A DNA stretch of 64,000 nt from Ophiosphaerella korrae (taxonomy: Eukaryota > Ascomycota > Dothideomycetes > Pleosporales > Phaeosphaeriaceae), in contig JALNQF010000053.1 in NCBI GenBank assembly GCA_028456385.1, forward strand, positions 180,086 through 244,085, read 5' to 3'. Both the position numbers and the translations under genes were made by a program. Below the pieces are notes generated by a model, which saw only the letters and a program-made list of their open reading frames with translations, searched no databases and had not been told where the DNA came from. This document shows positions 33,492 through 44,936 of this stretch, piece after piece (within the stretch, counting starts at the first letter, position 1; each line of letters starts with the position of its first letter).

Positions 33492-34155
33492 CTAGATTGG
33501 TTTGATTTTGAAGTGGAGCGAGATCAGCGAAAATACCAACGCCTTTAGATCCTGCACCAGGTAGTAGAAGACACGCAGGCCCTCTGGATCCGACGAGTCT
33601 TGCACATCCTGCAACGACCCAATCTTGGCCGTCTCAAACGAGATGTGCTCGCTCCCTAGACGAATTTCGAGCTCTTGACGGCCGTCTTTGTTCTTCTGTG
33701 GCCATTTGGTGTCGTCTTCTCTGTTGAATATGGTCAGCTCAAATTACCGGCTCAAGGCGAATATCGTCGGCCTACTTGAGAATCTCGCTCTCTTTGACAA
33801 TTCGCTTGATCTCGGTAACCAAGGCATCGCTCACGCACACTGCTGGGGTTAGGAAACAGACAGACTGGGCCTTTGGCTACCACTTACTCTCTTTTCGAAT
33901 CAAAGAGTCATTGCGGTAATTTGAATTGTTTGCATATCGTGCCGAGGCGCTGCGCCCGTCACCTAGGACGCGGAAGTCGAACTCTAGAACACAATTAGAT
34001 AGTTGAATGAAAATGCAGCATTTGGACGCACCCAAGAACTCGTGACCGAATCGGCCTTGGTGACCTGAACTGGATACTGTTAGTGTACATACAGTATGAG
34101 AGCACGAAGAACAAACCTACTAGTATCTCAGATAGAAGGGCTCGCTTCCGCTCAT
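33492..34155 (-). CDS. Mago nashi, exon-junction-complex core protein
   Basis: Five short exons are inferred on the minus strand: 34155-34121, 34069-34032, 33983-33888, 33842-33776 and 33720-33492. They give 154 residues, the normal family length. None of the exons would be found by simple frame length, but the joined product is unmistakable: [104 protein letters not shown] and [20 protein letters not shown]. The C-terminus is [12 protein letters not shown]. Mago pairs with Y14 on spliced mRNA, in the nucleus and during export. Introns are about 45-55 bp with GT-AG ends. It is divergent from the coatomer gene. Confidence 0.92.
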
Positions 34156-34585
34156 GATGAGTATCAAATGAATCGATGAGGCTCTGGTGTTGGCGAGGTT
34201 CTGCTCTACCTGTTCACGACCTTCGGCGGCGAACAGGGATCAGCTTAGCGAGGTTTCTGGTCTTGGCAGCCCTGGAATCTCTCAAACGGACACCTACCAG
34301 TTCACCGCGAGCACATGCACCGAACGTCGCCGCCTGCAATACATCTAAGTCTCTCCTCAACACCAGGCAATCGCAATCCTACTGCCTGTGTTCCTCTCCC
34401 TGCAGCTTCGCCTCGGCACGCCCCCTCACATTCTTATTCTTCCAATTCCCTTCCGTCCACGTAGCATCCCACCATCCTCCCACGTCTGGGCAATTGCGCG
34501 CTGAGGGTCCCTGGCAGAGCCGCCGCATTCGGGCTGATATAAAAACGTGCAACCGAGCACCCTCCGCGCTGAGACGCCCTCTAAA
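34156..34585. promoter_or_regulatory. Divergent promoter of mago nashi and coatomer beta
   Basis: The 430 bases separate start codons at 34,155 (-) and 34,586 (+). The region is CT-rich on the + strand near 34,380-34,470, and CCAAT-like and CATCC elements are visible. Both genes are housekeeping, so shared constitutive control is plausible, but this is inferred from layout only. Confidence 0.5.
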
Positions 34586-37500
34586 ATGGCCACGTTTCTC
34601 GAGAACGCCTACAGTCTGGTATGGACAACCTGGAGTGGTGGAGAGCTCGAGGGAGCTGACTGCGGGCAATAGGTTCACCAAGACAACGCTGCCGACGTAC
34701 CAGCCCAAAATGAACTCAAGCAGGCTTTGGAAAAGGGCAACGATGACCAGAAGATTGAGACCATGGTGCGCCCACACCAAGACCATTGAGTCTGCCCCGC
34801 CACGTCGGCATGGTTGTCTGACAAGCTCGCAGAAGAAGATTCTCTCCATAATGCTCAACGGCGATCCTCAAACAGGCCTTCTCATGCACATCATCCGATT
34901 TGTGATGCCGAGCAAGTCGAAACCGTTGAAGAAGCTCATGTACTTTTTCTTCGAGGTCTGCCCAAAGCACGATGCGCAAGGGAAGCTGCGCCAGGAATGG
35001 ATTTTGGTCTGGTGCGTGGAACTCCAACAACCTTTTAGATGGGAGAGGCTAACTGCCACAAAGCAACGCTATCCGTTTTGACTTGCAGGCGCCCAACGAA
35101 TATGTACGAGGTAACACACTGCGATTTGTGTAGGCATCCCCACACCATGCTATGGGGCTAGAGTTGACCATGTACAGTACGAAGCTGCGAGACGCTGAAC
35201 TTGTTGAGCCGCTGCTGCGTAAGCTACACACTGACTCGACTATTGTCGTGCCTTGCTGACGGCAATTACAGAACCCGTACGCCAGTGCTTGACACATCGA
35301 CACGCATACGTCCGCAAGAACGCAACTTTTGCTGTTGCTTCCATTTTCACTCATCTTCCAGAACTCATGCCCGATGCGCCGGATATGCTGACCGCGTTCC
35401 TGGATGATGAGAATGATCCGACGTGTAAACGAAACGCATTTGCTGCGCTAGTATCTGTTAGCCACGAGAAGGCATTGGAGTACCTGAGCACCGTCTTTGA
35501 TTCCATTCCAAACCACGAAGAACTATTACTCCTAGCAGAACTTGAGTTCATCCGCAAGGATGCCATTGTTAACCCACAGAACAAGGCACGATATCTTCGG
35601 TTAATTTTTGACCTCCTTGAGTCGCAGGTTTCGACTGTTATTTACGAATCTGCGCACGCCCTTACTACTCTCACAAGTAACCCTGTCGCGGTGAAGGCCG
35701 CGGCTGGCAAGTTTGTTGAGCTGGCCATCAAGGAGCCAGACAATAATGTCAAATTAATTGTCTTGGAACGTGTCGACCAATTGCGGCAGAAGAATGAGGG
35801 TGTTCTCGATGACTTGACCATGGAAGTACTTCGTGTCCTCTCAAGCACAGATCTTGATGTGCGTAAGAAATCGTTGAAAATTGCTATGGAGATGATCTCT
35901 AGCAGGAACGTGGAAGAGGTTGTTCTTTTGCTGAAGAAGGAGCTCATGAAAACGGTCGACGAACAGTATGATAAGAACTCAGAATACCGGTCGCTTCTAA
36001 TCTCTTCAATACACTCTGCCGCTATCAAATTCCCCGAGGTTGCCGCCAGTGTGGTTGGATCATTAATGGACTTCATTTCAGATGTCAGCAGCAATGCCTC
36101 GGCCGTTGATGTCATCTCCTTCGTCAAGGAAGTTGTTGAACGTTTCCCTGACCTGCGCCAATCCATTATCGAGCGATTGGTGTCCACTTTGGGAGAGGTC
36201 CGCGCTGGAAAGGTTTACCGTGGTGTACTGTGGATTATTGGCGAGTTTTCTCTAGAGCCGAAGGATATCCGTGACGCCTGGAAGGGAATCCGGTCTTCTC
36301 TGGGAGAGATTCCCATTCTGGCATCTGAGCAACGGCTGCTGGACGATGCATCTGAGGGCAGAGAGGAGGCTGATCAAGTTAACGGTCACGCTAAATTGGC
36401 AGCGCCTACGGGGTCACGGAAGGTACTAGCTGACGGTACCTATGCAACAGAGAGCGCCCTCACATCATCAGCAGCGGCGAAGGCGAAGCTGGAGGCAGTA
36501 AAGAACTCACAAAAGCCCCCACTACGCCAACTTGTGCTCGATGGAGATTACTATCTCGCCACCGTACTGTCCAGCACATTGACCAAGCTAGTAATGCGGC
36601 ATTCAGAAATATCGAAAGACGCTGCACGAACCAATGCCTTGCGCGCCGAGGCAATGCTTATCATGATCTCCATCATCCGCGTCGGTCAATCCCAGTTTGT
36701 CAAGACTTTGATAGATGAGGACTCGATTGATCGCATTATGTCTTGCGTTAGGTCACTGTCCGAATTTTCACAACGAAAAGAGCTGGAGACGGTATTCCTG
36801 GAGGATACACGGAAATCATTTGCAGCTATGGTGCAAACCGAAGAAAAGAAGCGTGTGGCCAAAGAAGCATCTGAAAAGGCAAAGTCGGCTGTGAATGTTG
36901 ATGATTCCTTCAGCATTCGCCAGCTCAAGAAGAAGGACGCAGATGGCAGCGATGAGATTGAACAAGATCTGGAACGCGCTACTGGAGGCGACACAGCGAC
37001 TGAAGACCTCACATCAAAACTCAGTCGGGTTGTGCAGCTCACTGGCTTTTCGGACTCAGTCTACGCAGAAGCCTACGTCAAGGTATGATATGACGCCCAC
37101 AGCAATTCCAACAGCTAACATTTGCAGGTACACCAATTCGATATCGTGCTGGATGTACTCCTGGTTAACCAGACGACGGAGACATTACAAAATCTCACAG
37201 TGGAATTTGCCACACTTGGAGACCTAAAGGTTGTCGAACGTCCACCAACACAGAACGTTGGCCCGCATGATTTTATCAACATCCAAGCGACAATCAAGGT
37301 GTCTTCGACGGATACAGGCGTTATTTTTGGCAACATCTTGTATGAAGGGGAGAAGGGAGTTGACTCGAATGTGGTGATCCTTAATGATGTGCATGTGGAT
37401 ATTATGGACTACATCAAGCCAGCACAATGCACCGAGACGCAGTTCCGAACGATGTGGACGGAGTTTGAATGGGAAAACAAGGTCAACATCAATTCCAAGG

Positions 37501-37833
37501 CTAAGACGCTACGGGAGTTTTTGAAGCAGCTCATGGCATCTACCAACATGAGCTGCCTTACTCCCGAGGCATCCATGAAGGGCGACTGTCAATTCCTGTC
37601 GGCGAATCTGTACGCCAGGAGCGTGTTTGGTAAGTTTTTTTTTTTTGTTCTGAGCAAGACGGATGATTAGCGACTGATGCAGCACAGGCGAAGATGCTCT
37701 GGCGAATCTGAGCATAGAAAAGGAAGGGGACAACGGGCCCATTACAGGATTTGTCCGTATCAGAAGCCGGTCGCAAGGACTGGCATTAAGTCTAGGGTCA
37801 CTGAAGGGGCTGAACAAGGTCGGCGTGGCATGA
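34586..37833 (+). CDS. SEC26: Coatomer subunit beta (beta-COP, SEC26 type)
   Basis: Eight exons are inferred: 34586-34618, 34673-34765, 34833-35011, 35064-35129, 35178-35218, 35272-37082, 37128-37629 and 37688-37833, giving 956 residues in one frame. The start is [18 protein letters not shown]. The HEAT-type adaptin-like region holds [67 protein letters not shown] and [19 protein letters not shown]. The C-terminal appendage includes [37 protein letters not shown] and [20 protein letters not shown]. Beta-COP forms part of the COPI coat that takes retrograde cargo from the Golgi to the ER. Length matches the fungal family. Exons 1-5 are small, a common pattern at the 5' end of fungal genes. Confidence 0.95.
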
Positions 37834-38111
37834 GGTGTAAGGTAGATAGAAGAAGATATCATATGATGCTCATGGTTAGGGATTCTGGTGCCTCGGCTGG
37901 TGGCTGGGTTGGTGCACGCAGGGTCCAGCTGTCCAGCTATGCGATTGGCCCATGGGACGGCATGTGGTACCTGCGTTGTGCAGAGGAGCTTGTTTCGGCA
38001 CAGGTGCAGGCATACGATGTCGGGACCATGTATCTAATCACTTGCAAGACGATGATAGATAACTCGGCTATGTGCCCTTCGCTCCAATAAACCTGTTCTG
38101 CCTTTTTGACC
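37834..38111 (+). promoter_or_regulatory. Promoter region of the sphingoid-base kinase gene
   Basis: The 278 bases lie between two tandem genes. An open frame passing through from 37,677 has no homology. The last part is TTTTTGACC just before the ATG at 38,112. Confidence 0.45.
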
Positions 38112-39584
38112 ATGGCTTCTCCCACCGCCGCGCCAGACACGCTCGCTGTAAAAGGAGGGGTGTCGCTGACTCTAGGAGCCGACTCGCTGGTGGTACTAGG
38201 TGAGTATAGCTAGATAAAAGTGTGCCCAGACCGCCAGCAGCACGACTGACGGCAGCACGCAGGAGACAGCAAGACGACACACCCCATCCCCTTCTACAAT
38301 ATTCTCTGGGCCGAACAGTCGGCTGCCGGTGAGGTCACCGTCCGATATGCGCTCTCGGCCGCCAAGAAGTCCGTCCGACCGGCGGTGGTGAGCTACCAGA
38401 CGGAAACGACGGAGGGCAGCAAAGCCGCAGATGCTTGGATCGAGCGGCTGCTGGGCCGCGCGTACGGGGAGTCGCAGCGGCGCAAGCGCATCAAAGTGCT
38501 CATCAACCCCTTTGGAGGACCCGGCGGCGCGGAGAAGACGTACCATAAGCGCATCGCGCCCATCCTCACGGCCGCCCGCTGCGAGCTTGATGTGCAGAAG
38601 ACGGAGCGCCACGGCCATGCCGTCGACATTGCCCAGAACATGGACATTGAGGCCTTTGACGTCGTAGCATGTTGCTCCGGTGACGGCATCCCTCACGAGG
38701 TGTGGAACGGCCTGGGCAAGCGGCCAGACGCTGCGAGGGCACTGCGCAAGATTGCCATTGTCCAGCTGCCCTGTGGCTCGGCAAATGCCTCGAGCATCAA
38801 CTTCAACGGCACCAGCAACCCCAGCCTGGCTGCCCTCGCCATCGTCAAGGGCCTGCGCACCGCCCTCGACCTTGCCTCTGTCTCCCATGGCGACCGCCGC
38901 ACCCTCTCCTTTCTTTCGCAGGCTGTCGGCATCATCGCCGAACTCGATCTTGCTACCGAGCACCTGCGCTGGATGGGCAGTGCCCGCTTCACCTGGGGCT
39001 TCCTCGTGCGCCTGATCAACAAGACCGTTTACCCAGCCGACATTGCCGTCAAGGTCGAGTACGGCACCAAAGCCGCCGTCAGAGAAGCCTACCGCACAGA
39101 AGCGAAGAAGCCTCCCATGCCCATACAAGACGAGCCACTGCCCGCCCCGGATGTGGGCCTGCCCGCGCTCAAGTACGGCACCATCAACGACCCCCTCCCC
39201 GCCGGCTGGGAGCTAATCCCCCACGATAAACTCGGCAACTTCTACGCCGGCAACATTGCCTACATGTCGCCCGACGCCAACTTCTTCCCTGCCTCCCTCC
39301 CCTCCGACGGCTGTCTCGACCTCGTTCGCATCCCCGGCAATATCCCGCGCACCACCGCCATCAAGTCCCTCCTCGCCATCGAAAACAACACCTTCTTCGA
39401 CCTGCCCCACGTCGACTACCAGAAAATCAGCGCATATCGCATTATACCGCGGAACCAGAAGGACGGGTATATTAGCATTGATGGCGAGAGGATTCTGTTT
39501 GGGGGCTTCCAGGTTGAGGTGCATAGGGGATTGGGCACGGTGCTGACCAAGAGTGGGCATTTGTGTGAAGCACAGGGTGTGTAG
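38112..39584 (+). CDS. Sphingoid long-chain-base kinase (LCB4/LCB5-like)
   Basis: Two exons, 38112-38199 and 38263-39584, give 469 residues. The intron has GTGAGT and a CAG end. The diacylglycerol-kinase-type catalytic fold shows KRIKVLINPFGGPGGAEKTY (nucleotide site), TERHGHAVDIAQN, and CCSGDGIPHEVWNGLGKR (the glycine-rich S-G-D-G motif with its catalytic Asp). Then come LPCGSANASSINF, DGCLDLVRI and the C-terminal YISIDGERILFGGFQVEVH. Such enzymes phosphorylate dihydrosphingosine and phytosphingosine, and so control levels of these signalling lipids in membranes. The N-terminal part (MASPTAAPDTLAVKGGVSLT) lacks a transmembrane segment. A ceramide-kinase assignment is less likely but possible without alignment. 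Confidence 0.9.
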
Positions 39585-40331
39585 GGTAGTGGGCGGGTTG
39601 TTGGCGGAATTGTATTTGTATGATGAATATACCACAGATTGGATTTTGTGATTTGGTCACAAGTCTTGCTTCATGAGGTGCTATTTGTCTTGGATTGTTG
39701 TATAATATAATCAAGGGTGAAGGTTTTATAATAATATGTACCTCATGACTAATATCGCGTATTCAACCAAATGGAGGTTTCACGCTTCTTCATCTTTTTT
39801 TCATCTTCATTTTCTTTCTATGCGCAAGTTAGTTGAAGGGCTAGTTGATCATGCACGAGCGATACCACACAAGGGCTTCAGGGCGGTTCCGTACAGTGAC
39901 CGCCCAGACGCATTTCCCGTATGGTGGGTGCTGAATCGAATTGATGCGGACCTGTTGTTGTCGAAGCTCTTGCCAGCAGTAGTGCTGCCCGTCCAGCAGG
40001 TCATAGCAACGAAGGCAGCCGCCTAGACCATGGATGATCTCCTTGGAGGTCTCGACTTTAGAGGACGACAATAGGCCTGGTGTCTGTGTCCTGTTGCTAT
40101 TAGGGAATCTGGTGACAAGGCCAGCAATCGTTGTGAAGCCTATGTTGACGTATGAAAATGTCTTACCAAGCGGGTTTTCACGTCGTATGACTCCCATACC
40201 GGGATCTCGTTCCGCACCTCGCCAGACGACCATTCTGTCAAGGCTCGGGGCAGCCTACTCTACCGGAACTTTTGTCGAGGCGATGTACAACTTAACCCAA
40301 GAACATGAGCCCGAACAGTCATATTCTCAAG
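39585..40331. other. Stretch with ambiguous open frames on both strands
   Basis: Open frames here overlap on opposite strands. A plus frame at 39,736-40,026 contains AFPVWWVLNRIDADLLLSKL. A minus frame at 40,233-39,841 contains GGCLRCYDLLDGQHYCWQEL. Both look protein-like but neither matches anything I know. The stretch lies directly upstream of a broken gene and could include its lost 5' exons. I do not call a gene. Confidence 0.35.
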
Positions 40332-41211
40332 ATGGGCGATCCAAGCAACAAGGAACGCAAGGAGGCATACAATTTCATTTGAAAATTGTTGAATAACTCG
40401 GTGGTTAGGTTTTTCAATGGCATCAAACATGCGAAAGTAGTCGAATATCGTCGGGACTGCCTTGACAGTCTCCCTCCGAGAATGCTCCTCTCTGCGGACG
40501 GGTCGATGGAAAACGAGCTCGATGCAAATGACGCTGTTGCCGCTGTAGTAGCAGCCGCCAAACTTGAAGTGAAGTACTCGTTGGATCTTAAATATCTACC
40601 GTTCGCCGCACCAGACAGAGGTACAGCTTGCCCAATTTTTATATAAAAACATGTCCGGTATTGGACCAACTGCGAAGAGTGGCGTTCAAGCGTTCAAGCG
40701 GTTCTTGATCCTCGAGGACGACGCGTTACACGAGCCCGTCTTCGACCCTATTGTTCACGTTCCTATGGATGCCGACGTCTTCTATTTATCTACTAGTAAT
40801 TTGAGTGTCAATGCCACTTCAGGAGAAATTGTTTGGGATAGCGGCTACTTCTCACGAATTGGTTTACCAAACGTAAATCGTATATATGGCATGTTATCAG
40901 TGCAGGCGGTTCTGATATTAACAGAAGAGTTTGTAAGACATTGGTAAAGGTGTGCTATTGAGGCATGCGCACTTTTAGAGCCTATTGATGTGCTCACTGC
41001 ACTTTCACATCACTTTTACTATGTTTATGCCCAGCAGCATCCGTTGTTCTATCAGTCAGCAGGTCTGAAAGGGCGTGGAGACGAAACAAGGTTTGGCCTT
41101 CAAGGGACAGCCATTCCTGACATATATCTCAATGATATGCTAGGATTGGCGGATAGCAGCACATTCACGGCCAGTGGGGTCCCAGCGGATGTACTAAAGA
41201 ATGGTAGCTAG
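40332..41211 (+). pseudogene. Broken gene of unknown family with two C-to-T-type stop codons
   Basis: Two exons join in frame (40332-40620 and 40691-41211) across an intron with GTACAG and CAAG ends. The putative protein runs MGDPSNKERKEAYNFI, stop, KLLNNSVVRFFNGIKHAKVV and YSLDLKYLPFAAPD. It continues AFKRFLILEDDALHEP, NVNRIYGMLSVQAVLILTEE, stop, and RCAIEACALLEPIDVLTALS, then ends at the TAG of 41209-41211. Stops lie at 40380-40382 (TGA, plausibly from CGA) and 40945-40947 (TAA, plausibly from CAA). The LILEDDA and later DADVFYL strings recall glycosyltransferase acidic motifs, but I cannot confirm the family. The open frame resumes directly after each stop, so sequence between stops is under no visible frameshift. 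It lies 1.1 kb from the AT-rich block, and both changes fit RIP leakage. Confidence 0.6.
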
Positions 41212-42330
41212 TGGATATCTCAAGTTTCAGGATTGAGAGAAGTCGAGTCAAGTATCTTTGACTTGTATGCGCAATCGACTTGTGTATGAAGTCGTATTTC
41301 GTATGATAGCTTGATAGAATTTGCATAATCTAAAAACCGTATTGTTAAAGGTCCTGGTTATGCATTTACATCAAAGTTCAAAAGATTAGGGCATTTAGGG
41401 GAGAGAAACGGGTAAGACTACACGCGAGGTAAAACGATGAGTGGAGACCGGACAGTAGAAAATTCGAGTTTCTGATTTATAATATGCCAACTAAGAAGTT
41501 TTTTTTCAAACCAGCATTCGTTTGGCCTGTGACTGTCGTGTCGTTTTTGAGAGGTCCTTTTAGGTACCTGTACACTCTACGAAGCCCTCCGACCGTAAAA
41601 CAAGATTCCTTGCATCTAGGTTAATAGCATAAGGGGAATATCTGTGTCGCTGGCGTTTGAAGATTCGTAGAACAATTTTATATTCAAATGGACTATGAGA
41701 CCTTATCCTCAGTTGAGCACATGTACATAGCCTTGAATAGCTAAGCCGTGATCCTGTTTAAGTCATCAAATTTGAAAATTGTAAAGTTTCCTTAGCATGG
41801 CTCTTGGTCATATAAATTTTCGTTTATTATCGATGCAGCTTGGCGTTTCGGGGTTACTGGTTGGCGTGATGCGGCTGATGCCAGGGGTTCTGCATTGCAG
41901 ATTGTGGAATTTTGATTTTTTCCTGACCATATCCGTATTACCGTGTCTACATACCGGTACAAGGGGGATGCGTGAGCGGATTGTTTTGTGGGCCTGATGC
42001 GCTTAGGCCATGGAAATTCCTTGAGGATTCTTTGCTCTAATAGCCCCAGCGCACCGGGCCCACGAAACAATCCGCTCATGCATCTCTCTTGTACAAGTAC
42101 ATACCCTCGCAACCGGCAGATCTGATCTTCGTTTCCACGGCTCTTGGTGTCCACCCTAATAATGGCCCGTCAAGCTTAATTCTGCCACGATGTCCAAATG
42201 CTGGCTGAGGCTTGCCGTTCGATCCGATCAGACCAATCCCATAGCTGCATCCAGGCTCAATAGGGAATTGTTTGGCTTTGATAAGTTTAGTCCTTGTTCA
42301 TTGTGACGGAGTCACTGATACACTACTATT
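41212..42330. other. Intergenic stretch bordering the AT-rich block
   Basis: No gene is supported in 1.1 kb. It contains a 46-base imperfect inverted repeat (listed separately). The last 200 bases are not AT-rich, so the shift to the AT-rich block at about 42,331-42,390 is sharp. Confidence 0.5.
41957..42094. repeat. Imperfect inverted repeat with 46-base arms
   Basis: The left arm (41957-42002) and right arm (42049-42094) are reverse complements with a few mismatches. The best part is TGAGCGGATTGTTT in the left arm against AAACAATCCGCTCA in the right arm. The loop is about 46 bases. The pair could be a hairpin-forming relic of a small transposable element. No terminal repeat of a known MITE family was recognised. 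A minus-strand frame across it is a shadow of the palindrome. Confidence 0.7.
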
Positions 42331-44547
42331 TGTTAAAGGGAGCAATCCCGACCCATTAGAGATAGCAGTAGAGGGCGGTATAGAGGTAGGAGACGTTAGT
42401 TTGTTAATAGCCCTAATTAGTACTAGCGTTATCCCTATATAATTAGCTACCCTAATAGATAGGATAGTTTAATATAATTCTATAATATTTATTAGGTTAT
42501 AAGCCTAGTATTACTACTAGCTATCTAAATAATTTCCTTTTATCTATTCTCTTATTATAAGGATAGTATACTACTAAGCTAATCTAGATAAAAATAAGCT
42601 AATAGCTAGTTAAGCTATTATAGTAGTATATAATATATATACTAGTTATTATAGTTTAAAGTTTTTTAAACTTACTTAAAGTTATACTAAGTTAATAAAT
42701 ATAAAAGAATATATTAGCTAATAAAGCTAGTAATACTAGTTACTTAGCTTAGTAGAGCTTATTAATAGTACTAAGTATACTCTAATATCTTTTTACTCTA
42801 GACTATTTATACTTATACTTTATATTTACTACTTTAGTTAAACTCTTTTTACTAATATAGTATTTTATACTAGATATCTAGTAGCTTAGAATCTTTATTA
42901 ATAGTTTAGTCTTATCTAATTTAAAGGAGGTTATAGTAGTTTAATAAAAAAAGCTTTTTTATAATAGTTATATAAAGGCTTTACTAGAGAAAGATACTAA
43001 AGCTTTTAGAAAAGCTTTTTTTTAGATAGTTACTTATAACTTAAAAGTACTAGGTATAAACTAAGTAGATTAATTATAATATTTATTTCTAGCCCTATAC
43101 TCTATCTATATATCTATAATATAGTAGTCTTAGCTAAGTCTTTTAAGATAGTAGTAAGCTAGATCTTTAATACTCTTTTTATTAAGGTACTAGTTTTTTT
43201 TATTATATTAGATATACTAATATAGTCTTTCTTTTTATATATAAAATCTTTTATTTAATTCTTTTATTTATAAAAGTTAAAGTTATAGTCTTTTTAGCTA
43301 TAGTAAAGTTAGTAGCTTAGTAATTAGTATATATACTATTATATATCTAATTATATAGCTTATCTAATATACTCTTTTAAGTTAGTAAATTATTAGTAAG
43401 CTAGATATTTATACGTTAAGTATAAAATTATTAAAGTAGTTTTAGATTTTATTAAAAAGTACTTTATATATAGTTTAGTATTTTATTACTTTTATTAGTC
43501 TAAGCTAATTTAAGAAGCTTTTTTATTTCTTTACTAGTAAGACTTTTATAAAGCTATCTACTATTATTTCTATTAATAAAGTATATTTTACTTTAATTTA
43601 GCTAGTAAAAACTTCTAATCTTAGTTAATAATTATAGATATTAACGTACTAAAGCTTAGTTTATAGCTTAGCTAATTTTTTAGTAATAAGCTAGATTATT
43701 TAAGTATTATTATACTAGATTATAATATTGTATATATAAAGTTTAATATATAGTTTATTAAGTAGTTTTAATATAAATATAGCTTCTTTTACTACTTATA
43801 ATAATAGTAGTAATTTAGTTTTAGTTATAGATATAGTAACTATATCTTAATTATTTACTTTCTATATAATAAGCCTATTAAAAGGTTTAATTATATAGCT
43901 TTAAAAGCTTTTTTAATTTATAGTATTATTAGTAAAAAAAATATTACTAGTAACTTATAATAAGTTAATTCTACTTTACTAAAGTACTTTTAATCTTATA
44001 TAAAAGAAGTATATAAGTACTTAATTAGTAGCTTTATAGTAAGTAGCGCTTAAGTTTATAAAAAATTAAGCTAGTTATAATATTATAAAAGCTATATCTA
44101 GCTAAGTAGTTATAGTAGTAAATAAAAGTAAACTAATTTTATATTAGTACTTATTAATCTTAGATAGTATAACCTAACTAGTAAAATCTTTAAGTTTAGT
44201 AGTAACTATAAGTATATTATAATAGATATATAGTTTATTTATAAGCTAACTTATTTTATTAATATATACTACTTATAGTAGTTAAATTATTTATTACTTT
44301 TTATTTTAAATTACTTTAATACTAAAAAATAATTAAAAATCTATTCTTTTAGTAATAGTATACTTTTCTTTTAAAAGATTAGTTACTTACTATACTTTTT
44401 TAGTCTTTTACTTATTATATATAATAATAATATTATTTATATAAAAAAAAAAAAATTTAATTTTTAACTATATAGTATAGTTTATATAGTACTATTTAAA
44501 AGTTTATAGCTTTAAGTATAGCTATAAATTTTCTTTACTATAAAAGA
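42331..44547. mobile_element. Degraded LTR-type element at the left edge of the AT-rich block (unclassified)
   Basis: The block begins at TGTTAAAGGGAGCAATCCCG, a TG-start sequence typical of LTR ends. The first 50-60 bases still have CA dinucleotides (GCAAT, CCCATT, GCAGTAG). From about 42,390 onward CA and TG almost vanish, as in RIP-mutated repeats. The inside has no open frame over 60 codons and shows no domain I could recognise on either strand. It ends where the LTR of Gypsy copy A begins. It may be a solo or truncated element, or more than one. Confidence 0.5.
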
Positions 44548-44936
44548 AATTACGTAGTTACTTATTATTAACTATAAGTAACCTTTCTCTATTAAGTTAT
44601 TAGTAAATTAGAAGTTAATAATAAAAGCTTATATTATAATCTATAATAAGCTATAAATAATAGAAGTTATCTTATAATATTATATATTATTACTCTATAG
44701 TTAAAGGATTAAATTACTAATACTATCTTAATAATATATATTCTTACTAACTATATACTTCTAGTAATCTATTAATCTATAATTAATTTCTATCTATATA
44801 CTTAAGAGATTAAAAGATTACTTATATATCCTAATTATAAGTAGTTTTCTAATCTAAGTTATTACTCTACTTATCTTATACTTTATTAGTACTTAAGTTA
44901 AAACTAATTAGTTCTATTTTAATTTCTCTTATTATA
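44548..44936 (-). repeat. LTR of Gypsy copy A
   Basis: It ends with a mutated form of the element's TGTAATAG terminus (TATTATA on the + strand at 44930-44936). The left boundary is approximate (within about 5 bases). It lacks the extra 47-base tandem units present in copy C. Confidence 0.65.

Noticed and set aside
38196..39128. Minus-strand frame of 310 residues inside the sphingoid-base kinase
   Set aside because: It is antisense to conserved catalytic motifs, and high GC content keeps it open by chance.
39841..40233. Minus-strand frame of 130 residues with a Cys-rich stretch
   Set aside because: It looks protein-like, but the opposite strand does too. There is no known motif, and no splice partner was found.
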